NCBI GenBank assembly: GCA_026417715.1 | Contig: JAOACU010000006.1 | Span: 1 to 24,596, forward strand | Reading direction: 5' to 3' | Length of the DNA: 24,596 nt | DNA from: Anaerolineae bacterium | GTDB taxonomy: Bacteria > Chloroflexota > Anaerolineae > UBA4142 | Shown: positions 1-6,835 of the stretch, in pieces | Layout: the number at the start of each line of letters is the position of its first letter | Numbering within the stretch: position 1 is the first letter of the stretch | Program-made: the position numbers and the translations under genes | The notes under the pieces: generated by a model | What the model saw: the letters and a program-made list of their open reading frames with translations, nothing else | The model's database searches: none | What the model was told of the DNA's origin: nothing

Positions 1-707
1 CTCGTAATCACGTTCGCAAAGCGACCATAGCCAAACTCTTCGCTCAGGCGCGCGTCGTACAACTGATGCCCTACCGCCAGAATGATCGCGTCCACGTGAA
101 TTTCCGCATCGCGAAAAGTTTCTTTAAGGTTGATCGCGCGCGTGGGGCATACTTGTTCGCAGCGATGGCAATCGTCGCAGTAGGGACCGTAATCAATGAT
201 GTACGAATTCGGAATCGCGCGCGGGGCGATTTTGTACGCGGCGCGGCGCGTGGTGAGGCGCGCTTCAAAGCCGCGCGGCTTTTCGACCGGACACACTTCG
301 GCGCAACGACCGCAATTGGTGCAACGTTGCACATCCACATAGCGCGGGAACTGACGCAAGTGCACGGTATAATCGCCTGCCTCACCCGAAGCATCCAGAA
401 CTTGCGTGCCCGTCCAAATCTCAATGTTGGGATGCAAGTTGAAATCGAGGAATGCCGGCGAAATGGTGGGACGCGTGCAACCGTAGCCGTGATCCGATGT
501 GCCACGACACAACACACAGTCGTGCGTCGGAAACATAAAGCCGAGTTGCGCGACACGTCCACCCAAACCGTACGACGATTCGACGAGGACAACGCGAATG
601 CCGGCTTCGGCGAGGTCAATCGCCGCGCGCATCCCGGCGATACCGCCGCCCAGAACCATCACAGTAGCCACATCGGTTGAACGAGTAGAAGAAAAATTAT
701 TAATCAC
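1..707 (-). CDS. HdrA-like FAD/iron-sulfur protein (heterodisulfide reductase subunit A-like), 3' end outside window
   Basis: Only the first ~235 residues are in the window; the frame is open at base 1. I read it directly from the minus strand. A dinucleotide-binding motif GGGIAG (residues ~20-25) is followed by a cysteine cluster (HDCVLC...YGC) and then two [4Fe-4S] motifs, CTNCGRCAEVCP and CDDCHRCEQVCP. The second is preceded by the PNSYIIDYGP stretch typical of HdrA. HdrA proteins carry the bifurcating or electron-relay FAD of Hdr complexes, and in acetyl-CoA-pathway bacteria they often work with HdrBC, MvhD or MetF. The GTG start at 707 is chosen because it overlaps the rrf2 stop as GTGA and has GAGG 8 bases upstream (719-716). 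That overlap implies translational coupling to the regulator. Family assignment is secure; the electron partners are unknown because the rest of the gene and its downstream neighbours are missing. Confidence 0.85.
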   Translation of the reverse strand, partial: MINNFSSTRSTDVATVMVLGGGIAGMRAAIDLAEAGIRVVLVESSYGLGGRVAQLGFMFPTHDCVLCRGTSDHGYGCTRPTISPAFLDFNLHPNIEIWTGTQVLDASGEAGDYTVHLRQFPRYVDVQRCTNCGRCAEVCPVEKPRGFEARLTTRRAAYKIAPRAIPNSYIIDYGPYCDDCHRCEQVCPTRAINLKETFRDAEIHVDAIILAVGHQLYDARLSEEFGYGRFANVIT

Positions 708-1177
708 GATTCTAACCTCATCGAAAGTTCGGTGATCTTGGTACGTTTCAAAGACTGGCGCGTGGCTGTGCGCGGCGCGCTACGCTTGACTAAATCGGAC
801 AAACGCGTTTGCGACAAGGTGCGATCGAGTTGCGTTTGGGCTTTGCCCCACACTTCGCACGCGCTACACGATTCGTAATGCTTGCACTGGGTAGGATCAA
901 TCGAACAAAGATTCAGGGCAAAGGGTCCGTCAATCGCTTGGATGATTTGCAAGAGGGAAATTTCTTCGGGAGGGAGTGCCAATGTAATGCCGCCGCTTGC
1001 GCCTAGCGAAGTGCGTACCAGACCCGCACGCGCCAAGAGGGGAATGATCTTGGCAAGAAACGACGGTGGAATGTCTTGCCGTTTGGCGACTTCGGCAACT
1101 ACTACGCGTTCGTGTGCCGCGTGAGCGGCAATATCCATCATCGCGCGCACACCATAATCCGCGCGGCGACTGAGCAT
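704..1177 (-). CDS. Rrf2-family transcriptional regulator with Fe-S type cysteines
   Basis: A 157-residue protein beginning MLSRRADYGVRAMMDIA, the usual start of the Rrf2 winged helix-turn-helix (IscR/NsrR/CymR family). The wing segment has LGASGGITLA. A cysteine set follows in C-x6-C-x5-C-x2-C spacing (CSIDPTQCKHYESCSAC), as expected for a regulator that senses iron-sulfur status, redox or NO through a bound cluster. An upstream in-frame ATG at 1279 would add 34 residues encoded by an intergenic repeat. I reject that start because GGAGG lies 8 bases before the ATG at 1177. The gene overlaps the HdrA-like gene (GTGA). The upstream region holds spaced GACT half-sites that could be its own operator. 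It is the only DNA-binding regulator in the window, so it is a candidate controller of hdrA and perhaps of the acs cluster; that role is inference. Confidence 0.88.
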   Translation of the reverse strand: MLSRRADYGVRAMMDIAAHAAHERVVVAEVAKRQDIPPSFLAKIIPLLARAGLVRTSLGASGGITLALPPEEISLLQIIQAIDGPFALNLCSIDPTQCKHYESCSACEVWGKAQTQLDRTLSQTRLSDLVKRSAPRTATRQSLKRTKITELSMRLES

Positions 1178-1230
1178 CAGAGCAACCTCCCTCTCTTTAC
1201 CCTTCACGGAAACAACACACGCTTTTGAGC

Positions 1231-1279
1231 GACGACGAAGGACGAAAGACGAAGGACGAAGGTTGGTGTTATTCGTCAC
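1231..1279. repeat. Heptamer-word repeat, GACGAAG family (copy 1)
   Basis: Tandem 7-base units GACGAAG/GACGAAA are followed by a loop region and ATTCGTC on the opposite arm. The same word family occurs at 9791-9841 and 13059-13116. Read in the rrf2 frame it would encode the spurious N-terminal extension of that gene. Confidence 0.85.
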
Positions 1280-1308
1280 TCAAAAAGCGTCGTGAGTTTG
1301 GGCAGTGT

Positions 1309-1372
1309 AAATATGACTATTCGAGTCTGATTATAGATAGAGGCAGTCTAAGCAAGGTAGTAGGTAAGTCAA
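1309..1372 (-). promoter_or_regulatory. Candidate rrf2 promoter and operator region
   Basis: On the minus strand TTGACT (1372-1367) is followed after 16 bases by TAGACT (1350-1345), a plausible -35/-10 pair. A perfect TATAAT lies further down at 1335-1330. The element (T)nGACT recurs at 1372-1367, ~1351-1345 and ~1330-1324, about 21-22 bp (two helical turns) apart. The last copy forms an inverted repeat GACT-CGAAT-AGTC with 1318-1315. This arrangement suits binding by a dimeric regulator such as the adjacent Rrf2 protein. It is a prediction from sequence only. Confidence 0.45.
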
Positions 1373-1380
1373 AAACAGGT

Positions 1381-1419
1381 CAAAAAAAGAGCACACCTGC
1401 CAACGCGCAGAACGTGCTC
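1381..1419 (-). terminator. Intrinsic terminator at the end of the RAMP operon
   Basis: On the minus strand GAGCAC (1419-1414) pairs with GTGCTC (1394-1389). A second inner stem pairs CTGC with GCAG (1410-1407/1400-1397). A run of seven T follows at 1388-1382. The stem starts inside the stop codon of the Cas6-like gene. It is the only hairpin plus U-tract of classical form I found, and it separates the RAMP operon from rrf2-hdrA. Confidence 0.75.
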
Positions 1420-2392
1420 ATTCCAATCGAAACGTGCCGCAACCCAGATGGGTCTGCTTGCCCACGTGAACAATCGCCGCTAACTGCAAATACGGCACAA
1501 GGGAGGCAGGTATTTCGGTAAAGGTTTGCGTGCCGATCCAGCGTCCGGGCAAATAGCGCGGCACGCGTTCGAGTGATCGCTCTGTGAGTTGTGCGCGTTC
1601 GAGGGCGCGCCACAATTCCGTTTGTTCTTCGGCGGCGAGCATTGACCACACTTGATCCACTGTGTTGTGCTTGCCGGGTAGAAACACGGTCAATCGTTCC
1701 ATCAACGCATCCAAAAGGCGATGCATCGTTGGATAGGAGGACACGTCCGTAGCAAACTTGGTGCCCGCTATCGGAGTCAAATCTACCGGAGTGAGCCAAG
1801 TGAGTTGATGCAAGGTGCGTTCGGCGTCCGCTTGAAACGCCAAGCCCTCTGCCCACTGGGTTGGCGCGGCACGATAGTCGAGATCGAGTTTGCCTTCGGT
1901 GACGAGCGGCTCCCAGCGCGCGCCGCGCGCAACGTAAACCGACTGAATGTCGAAATGTCCCCACACGCAGTTGTGATACAACCAGCGCGTATCGGTTGTG
2001 GTTGCCGCTTGTTCCATCACTGGCAAAATGTGTTCCAAGAAGATGCCGTGATCCGCGCTATCGCCGATGAGTTTGAGTTCCCACAGAATCGGTTCGCCCA
2101 AACCAAAGCCGCGCTTGAGCGGATACACCCACAGCACCGAACGCAGGGGCCACTCGGCTTCAGTGGGCGTAGGTTTGTCTGGCTCTTCCGCTTCTTGCTC
2201 GACTCCTGCCCACGCGTCCAAAACGCGCCGCCATTCGCGCGGCATCGGCGCGGGCAAGCGTTCGGCGACGAGTGTCCCCAAGGTGCGCGACAACTCGATG
2301 GCAAAGTAACGCGGCAACTGCACGAACGATGCGTTGACGCGCCACACCATCAAGTAACGAATCAGGTTAATTGACTTGATAAAATTCCACAT
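1418..2392 (-). CDS. Cas6-like RAMP protein
   Basis: A 324-residue protein. Its C-terminus ends in a glycine-rich RAMP loop, HVGKQTHLGCGTFRLE (~309-324), preceded by PYLQLAAI. This matches the end of PF10040-type Cas6 proteins (PYLPLL...HLGKGTTFGLGRY in general form). Two more family-like segments are visible: FGLGEPILWELKLIGDSADH (~95-114), the usual L.LIG.A strand, and LTPIAGTKFATDVSSYPTMH followed by a leucine-rich helix (~205-235), the usual tP...f..L...l.R block. Cas6 normally cuts pre-crRNA at repeats, but no obvious catalytic histidine can be assigned here and no CRISPR array is in view. The start overlaps the upstream gene's stop by 26 bases and has no clear ribosome site, so it is probably translationally coupled; ATG 2350 is an alternative. 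A terminator follows directly. Other RAMP types (Csx/Cmr-like) remain possible. Confidence 0.65.
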   Translation of the reverse strand: MWNFIKSINLIRYLMVWRVNASFVQLPRYFAIELSRTLGTLVAERLPAPMPREWRRVLDAWAGVEQEAEEPDKPTPTEAEWPLRSVLWVYPLKRGFGLGEPILWELKLIGDSADHGIFLEHILPVMEQAATTTDTRWLYHNCVWGHFDIQSVYVARGARWEPLVTEGKLDLDYRAAPTQWAEGLAFQADAERTLHQLTWLTPVDLTPIAGTKFATDVSSYPTMHRLLDALMERLTVFLPGKHNTVDQVWSMLAAEEQTELWRALERAQLTERSLERVPRYLPGRWIGTQTFTEIPASLVPYLQLAAIVHVGKQTHLGCGTFRLE

Positions 2393-3287
2393 ACCTAACG
2401 AGATCGTAGAGCAAATCTATTTGCGGTTGGGGCCACTGACGGATGCGCCACGCGTTCAGCATATCTTTGGCTTCGCGACTCAACAGATTGAGCAAGCGTC
2501 CCCAGTAAAATTGGGCTTCGTTCGAGTCCTCATTTTTCAAAAGATGATAGAGAATTTTCTGCTCTTCGGGAGGCAACAGCGAACGAAAAACGACTGCCAT
2601 ATCCAACATCCGCAGGAATTCCGCAATATCGAAAGTGAGAATGCCCATTCGATCGTACGTGTGCGGGTCGTAAACTTGATGCGGCACGGCAAAGAAACGG
2701 ATACGCAAGCGATCGAGCGGAAAGCGCGCCTCGTTGCGTATCAGCCGACAGAGCAACTCGCCCATATGCGAATCGCGTCCACCTGTCGTAGGGCATACTT
2801 GCAACAATCCTTTCAACGTACCACCGTGATAGAGTACGAGTTCTTTCAACCAAGGTTGCAAGTCGCGATGGCGCAGCATCACGAGAAAGTGTTGCTCATC
2901 GTGGAGATAGCGCGCCATCACGCGCGTGGCGTTTTCATCCGTGCGGGCACGTACGCGCGATGGCACTTGATTGACATAGCCCCATACGATCACGGCGCGC
3001 GCGGTGATTTTTTGCCAGCGGTCGGCGTCGGCAAGAATAGTTTGACAAGTAGGACAGTAGAGTAATTGCGGCGCGCGTGGATAGACCCAGCAACGTCCGC
3101 AGGGTCCATCGAGCGCGCTGGGGGGTGAACCAAGTTCTTCGTCAATGGGGAGAGATGACGCGGAGAGGATTACCTCACGCGGTTCGTCTTCCGTGAGTGT
3201 CTCCGCGTCACCTGCAAGATACTGGAGTGTGGCAAGGAGTTCAGCGCCGGTGCTCGCGCGGCGCAACCAATCAAAGTGACTGAGCAT
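2367..3287 (-). CDS. Zinc-ribbon protein of unknown function in the RAMP operon
   Basis: I do not recognise this 306-residue family. The only clear motif is a treble-clef or zinc-ribbon set, C63-x2-C66-x11-C78-x2-C81 (CGRC...CPTC), after an acidic ~60-residue N-terminus. The remainder looks mixed alpha/beta to residue ~215 and then strongly helical, with many leucines and charged residues (IAEFLRMLDMAVVFRSLL...LLNLLSREAKDML). No transmembrane segment or glycine-rich RAMP loop is visible. The start ATG overlaps the end of the multi-RAMP gene by 17 bases and the stop overlaps the Cas6-like gene by 26, so it is made as part of the same translationally coupled operon. A role as an effector subunit (for example a helical small-subunit-like part) or as a nucleic-acid-binding accessory is possible, but nothing in the sequence proves it. 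Confidence 0.8.
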   Translation of the reverse strand: MLSHFDWLRRASTGAELLATLQYLAGDAETLTEDEPREVILSASSLPIDEELGSPPSALDGPCGRCWVYPRAPQLLYCPTCQTILADADRWQKITARAVIVWGYVNQVPSRVRARTDENATRVMARYLHDEQHFLVMLRHRDLQPWLKELVLYHGGTLKGLLQVCPTTGGRDSHMGELLCRLIRNEARFPLDRLRIRFFAVPHQVYDPHTYDRMGILTFDIAEFLRMLDMAVVFRSLLPPEEQKILYHLLKNEDSNEAQFYWGRLLNLLSREAKDMLNAWRIRQWPQPQIDLLYDLVRYVEFYQVN

Positions 3288-6200
3288 TCAACGCCGTCTT
3301 TAGTTCGGAATAGTAGGCAATCACTTTGGGTTCGAGCCACTCGGAAACCACGAGTGGTTGTTGCCATCGCGCATCATCAGCAGCGGCATAGCGCGCGTCA
3401 AGACGCGTGAGCCAACTTTCGGGGAGAAGACTCAAGCGAACGCTACCAAACCCCACGTGGCGATGTTTGCCGAGTTTGTGCGCCAGGTGGGGTTCCAAAA
3501 CGATGCACCAAATCAAACGTTGGAGTTCTTGCTTTTCCAAGTTCCAAAAACGAATCGCCAAACGCGCGCGGGCGCCGGGCAAAATCGCGCGCACGTAACT
3601 TGCCTGTAACGTATCGGGTGCGAATGTATCAAGACGTTTGACAATCGGCGCCAGCGGCGCATGACGGAACAGTCGCCAATTGCCCACACGATAAATCGGC
3701 ACGGCGTGACCGGGCTGGTGCTGCCACTTGCCATCCTCAAACGTCCAACCGGTGTACGGATACGGCACTTTGAACCACGCGAGTTCAGCGTCCTCAAAGA
3801 GTCCAAACTCGAACGCGAGGCGTCCCATAATCGCTTGGTTGGGACCCTGCCCCACCCAACCGAACAACGCATCGGCTGGGTTGAGTTTGCTCAAATCGGT
3901 ACTGGGCGTCGCGGCATTGCTCGCAATCGTGTAGATGTGGCGCAACAAGCCCTTGATGCTACGACTCGGCAAAGCGTACAATTTTTTGTCGGGACGTAGC
4001 GCGGCTTCGGCAGGGGCAAGCGCGAAAAAGTCCCAGCCGTTCACTGTGCCATCGTGCCCCCCCCCCCTGAACGATGGTTCACCCCTCTCGGCGATGTGCA
4101 ACGGTGACAGTACTTTGGCTTCTACAATGAGTTTACCCGAGTAACCACCAAACGCGCGATGGGAGATAAAGCCCGCTACTGCGCGCGGCGGTGCTGGCGC
4201 AGGAGGATTGCTGGGCAAGGGTTTGAGCCAACGCAAGGTGGTGAGCGCGTCTTGACCCTGCAACGTCAAACGATACCACGCGCCTTGTCGCGTCAACGCT
4301 TGTTCACCGAACAATTGCGCGCTGATGCCGTCGGGCGTCGCCGTCAACCATTCGACTTGCGCGACTTGCCCTTTGACCCAGCCAAAGCCGCTGGTCTTTT
4401 CACCACCGATGGGAATGTCACCACGTTGAAAATCTTGCAAGAGATGCGCAAGGACGGCGAGCGCGTCTTGATGCTCTTCGTTCACATCCAGCAAATCAAT
4501 CTGGAAACGAAAGACGAGTTCATCGCCATACGGAAACAGGTAATCGCGTTTAGCCGTTTCGATGGGACGCGCGGTGGCAGGGTCCATTCGCACGCCGTCC
4601 ATCGAACACCAGTTGCGTTCAGGGGTACGCGGGTCTGCTAGATACGCGTCGGAGAAAAAGACGGTGCCGCGCTTGCCTTGCGTGCCAAAGAGATAATCCA
4701 AAACTTGTGTCGTCTTGGGCGATTCGCCCCATAGCGTCTTGAGCACTTGTGACGCGCGTTTGCGGAACGCGCCTTTGATGGTGCTACCGGGAATGTAGAT
4801 TTCCCACGCGCCTTCTTGTTGCGACGAGGGTGACCACGTCAACATTCGCATAAACACAGTGTCGTAGGGCTTGCCGTACTTGCGCGACACGTCGCGATTA
4901 AAGGGACCACCTGCCCGAAAGTCAATGAGATGCGGTTGCGCAAGTTCCACGCGCACGCGTTCGCGATACGATTTGAGGAACGCGATGAAATTCTGATCGT
5001 TGGTGATGCTCTTGCGGAGATTCGTCGCGTTGAGGAGGTGCTGATAACGCGCGCGCGGGTGTTCATCGAGGAAACTGCGCCATGCGGCAAGAGGCACACC
5101 AGCGGGGGGTGAATTGCGATCATCCCATTGCGCTTCGCTGATTTTGCCTTGCAGGAGCAAGGTCTTGATCTTGAGATGTTGTTCGCGCGTGTCAATTTCC
5201 GCATCCACCCACGCATCGCTTTGGACAAGCGTGATTTGTTGATCCACTTGCAAGTACAGGCGCGGCAAAAGCGGCTTGACCGCGCGCGCAAACACTTGCG
5301 TCAGCGCATCTTCGTCTTGGAGCGCGGCGGTGACTTGCTCTTGGAGTGTCGCATCGAAACCGAATGCCTCGTTGAGTTCGCGCCACGCCTCGGCATCGAG
5401 TTGATACGTTTCGGTCTGTTGACATTCCAGCACTTCGAGAATGCGCTTTGCCATATGGGCTTTATCGCCCAACGCGTCTTCGAGCGCGGTGCGCGCGGCG
5501 TCTTTACTGGGGAAGGGTTTTTCGCAAAAGCGTTGTGCCGCTTGCAAAACTTGTTGCCCAAGTGGATGTTTGCCCTTGCTCAACTTGTTCAGCGCCGACG
5601 TGTGGAGCACCCACGTTTCGAGAACAGCGGCGGAACGATCGCGCAACCAGACGGCAATCGTGCGCGGCAAGAGTTCGGCAAAGCGTTGTTTCCAATCGTC
5701 GGGTGTGAGGATCGGACCGGCAAGCACGAGCGAAAGACGATGGCGAATGCCTTCGGGGAGATCGCGCATCGCCTCGACGAGCAAACGTCCCTCGACGGCT
5801 TTGTAGGCGGGCACATCGGGTTCCACCTTGCCCCAATTCCACCCGACGAGGACGGGATTGCGCGCGTTAAAAGTGAGCGTGAGGCGCAAGTGATTGGCAC
5901 GCGGTTGCAGCGTGGGCACGGTAGTAGGCGCGGGCAGTGGCGTTTGTAATTCCAAACGGACGCGCCCCAGCCCTTTGCTCTTGCCTGCCCCAAACCAAAA
6001 GCGTCCTTCGCACAACTCTTGGAGGACAAAATACAAGCGCGCGGCATTCGGTTCTTTTTGCATCACGGCATCGTTCACAGTGAGAGCAAAATCAAAGACC
6101 GCGTTGCGGTACAACGTCTCCATTTTGTAGTTGGCGTTGGCTTCGATTGCCCAGCGGTCTTCGTCGAGGCGCAAGCCCATCCGCAAATCGAAAAAGCGAT

Positions 6201-6486
6201 CGCGCGGATACGCTTCTTGTCGTAGACGACACTCGACGCGCGTGATGAGGTCAGGGGGCATTGGTTCGCCGTACAGGCGTTGCCACAGTTGGAGGAGCAA
6301 GCCGCTGTTTTTGCCATCGCGCGATTTGCCGATAAACGCATCCATCAGCGCTTGCGCGGTGCCAGCGATTTCGCCAGCAAGCGAAACGAGTCGCTGGGTG
6401 CCGTCACCATCGCGTGTGAACAACGTCTTGCGCATATTGCCGCGATAGATGGGCGTTTCGGCGATAAGTTTGCCTTGCAGTTGCAT
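3271..6486 (-). CDS. Multi-domain RAMP (Cas7-like) fusion protein, type III CRISPR-like
   Basis: A 1071-residue protein with three glycine-rich RAMP loops: GAGKSKGLGRVRL (~166-178), GGEKTSGFGWVKG (~694-706) and LGKHRHVGFGSVRL (~1005-1018). Modules 2 and 3 also carry the RAMP signature before a helix, IPGSTIKGAFRKR (~565-577) and LPSRSIKGLLRHIY (~839-852), and module 3 has the family-like SPLHIAERG (~794-802). Residues ~195-490 begin with a RAMP-like strand (LRLTLTFNARNPVLVG) and then become mainly helical, so a fourth degenerate or helical module may be present. Proline-rich linkers occur near 182-195 and 757-768. AAGGAGGAG lies directly upstream of the ATG at 6486. RAMP proteins form the crRNA-binding backbone of type III effectors, and fusing several into one chain recalls type III-E architecture; I see no proof of that subtype. 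An 11-G tract encodes Gly808-810. Confidence 0.85.
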   Translation of the reverse strand: MQLQGKLIAETPIYRGNMRKTLFTRDGDGTQRLVSLAGEIAGTAQALMDAFIGKSRDGKNSGLLLQLWQRLYGEPMPPDLITRVECRLRQEAYPRDRFFDLRMGLRLDEDRWAIEANANYKMETLYRNAVFDFALTVNDAVMQKEPNAARLYFVLQELCEGRFWFGAGKSKGLGRVRLELQTPLPAPTTVPTLQPRANHLRLTLTFNARNPVLVGWNWGKVEPDVPAYKAVEGRLLVEAMRDLPEGIRHRLSLVLAGPILTPDDWKQRFAELLPRTIAVWLRDRSAAVLETWVLHTSALNKLSKGKHPLGQQVLQAAQRFCEKPFPSKDAARTALEDALGDKAHMAKRILEVLECQQTETYQLDAEAWRELNEAFGFDATLQEQVTAALQDEDALTQVFARAVKPLLPRLYLQVDQQITLVQSDAWVDAEIDTREQHLKIKTLLLQGKISEAQWDDRNSPPAGVPLAAWRSFLDEHPRARYQHLLNATNLRKSITNDQNFIAFLKSYRERVRVELAQPHLIDFRAGGPFNRDVSRKYGKPYDTVFMRMLTWSPSSQQEGAWEIYIPGSTIKGAFRKRASQVLKTLWGESPKTTQVLDYLFGTQGKRGTVFFSDAYLADPRTPERNWCSMDGVRMDPATARPIETAKRDYLFPYGDELVFRFQIDLLDVNEEHQDALAVLAHLLQDFQRGDIPIGGEKTSGFGWVKGQVAQVEWLTATPDGISAQLFGEQALTRQGAWYRLTLQGQDALTTLRWLKPLPSNPPAPAPPRAVAGFISHRAFGGYSGKLIVEAKVLSPLHIAERGEPSFRGGGHDGTVNGWDFFALAPAEAALRPDKKLYALPSRSIKGLLRHIYTIASNAATPSTDLSKLNPADALFGWVGQGPNQAIMGRLAFEFGLFEDAELAWFKVPYPYTGWTFEDGKWQHQPGHAVPIYRVGNWRLFRHAPLAPIVKRLDTFAPDTLQASYVRAILPGARARLAIRFWNLEKQELQRLIWCIVLEPHLAHKLGKHRHVGFGSVRLSLLPESWLTRLDARYAAADDARWQQPLVVSEWLEPKVIAYYSELKTALNAQSL
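4057..4067 (-). repeat. Homopolymer tract G11 within the multi-RAMP gene
   Basis: Eleven C in a row on the plus strand read as eleven G in the coding strand. With the preceding A they form codons AGG GGG GGG GGG (Arg807, Gly808-810), at the start of the third RAMP module. Loss or gain of one base would shift the frame and remove roughly the last 260 residues. It is either a phase-variable contingency tract or a weak spot for sequencing and assembly. Confidence 0.9.
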
Positions 6487-6543
6487 TTTCTCCTCCTTGA
6501 GTCAAGTGCGGGGAAAAAGAGTTTGAACCACAAAGGACACGAA

Positions 6544-6577
6544 GAGTCACAAAGAAAATTTGTGTTTCTTTGTGCTC
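6544..6577. repeat. Imperfect hairpin with CACAAAG words in the RAMP leader
   Basis: GAGTCACAAAGAAA (6544-6557) pairs with TTTCTTTGTGCTC (6565-6577), with one bulged base. A further CACAAAG copy lies just outside at ~6529. It sits in the ~240-base leader between the predicted RAMP promoter and its start codon. Confidence 0.8.
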
Positions 6578-6614
6578 TTTGCGGAAAACGCTCTTGGGAA
6601 GAAAGAGGTTTTCT

Positions 6615-6647
6615 AGACCTCACAGGTCTCGGAGACCTGTGAGGTCT
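6615..6647. repeat. Perfect 16-bp inverted repeat
   Basis: AGACCTCACAGGTCTC (6615-6630) and its exact reverse complement (6632-6647) are separated by one G. It lies in the RAMP leader. There is no U-tract, so a terminator is unlikely; it may be a dispersed intergenic palindrome or a leader hairpin. Confidence 0.9.
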
Positions 6648-6731
6648 GAGCAAGCCATTCACCGTTTTCTACCCATGAGCGGCGGAAATTTTTTCGGGTG
6701 ATGCTGAGAATTTCTGGATTCGTTCAGGACT

Positions 6732-6761
6732 ATGATACCACAAACAAGGTGATATAGTCAA
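6732..6761 (-). promoter_or_regulatory. Predicted promoter of the RAMP operon, overlapped by an inverted repeat
   Basis: On the minus strand TTGACT (6761-6756), an 18-base spacer and TATCAT (6737-6732) form a good sigma-70-like promoter. On the plus strand the arms GACTATGATACC and GGTGATATAGTC (about 6729-6759) form an imperfect inverted repeat covering both boxes, so a repressor could sit here. The transcript would have a leader of roughly 240 bases. Confidence 0.55.
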
Positions 6762-6767
6762 ATAAAA

Positions 6768-6835
6768 ACGTGAAACGTGATACGTAACCTTCTCACGCAT
6801 CACGCTTCACGCTTCACGCTTCACGTCTTACGCTC
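6768..6835. repeat. Heptamer-word repeat, ACGCTTC/ACGTGAA family
   Basis: Tandem units ACGCATC, ACGCTTC (three times) and ACGTCTT face the complementary units ACGTGAA and ACGTGAT, so the array can fold back. It begins directly after the folD stop codon. Confidence 0.85.

Larger units (their letters stand above)
6487..6835. other. 349-bp gene-free region between folD and the RAMP operon
   Basis: The region has no credible ORF. It holds, from high to low coordinates, a heptamer-word array touching the folD stop (6768-6835), a predicted promoter (6732-6761), ~80 bases without visible structure (6650-6731), a perfect palindrome (6615-6647) and a CACAAAG hairpin (6544-6577), then the ribosome site AAGGAGGAG before 6486. 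Confidence 0.8.

Noticed and set aside
66..680. Plus-strand 204-residue ORF and minus-strand 182-residue ORF at the left edge
   Set aside because: Both are out-of-frame shadows. The true minus-strand frame gives HdrA motifs (GGGIAG, two [4Fe-4S] sets) and is open to the edge.
1380..1964. Minus-strand 194-residue ORF overlapping the Cas6-like gene
   Set aside because: Different frame of the same region. The 324-residue frame carries the Cas6/RAMP motifs and the coupled start.
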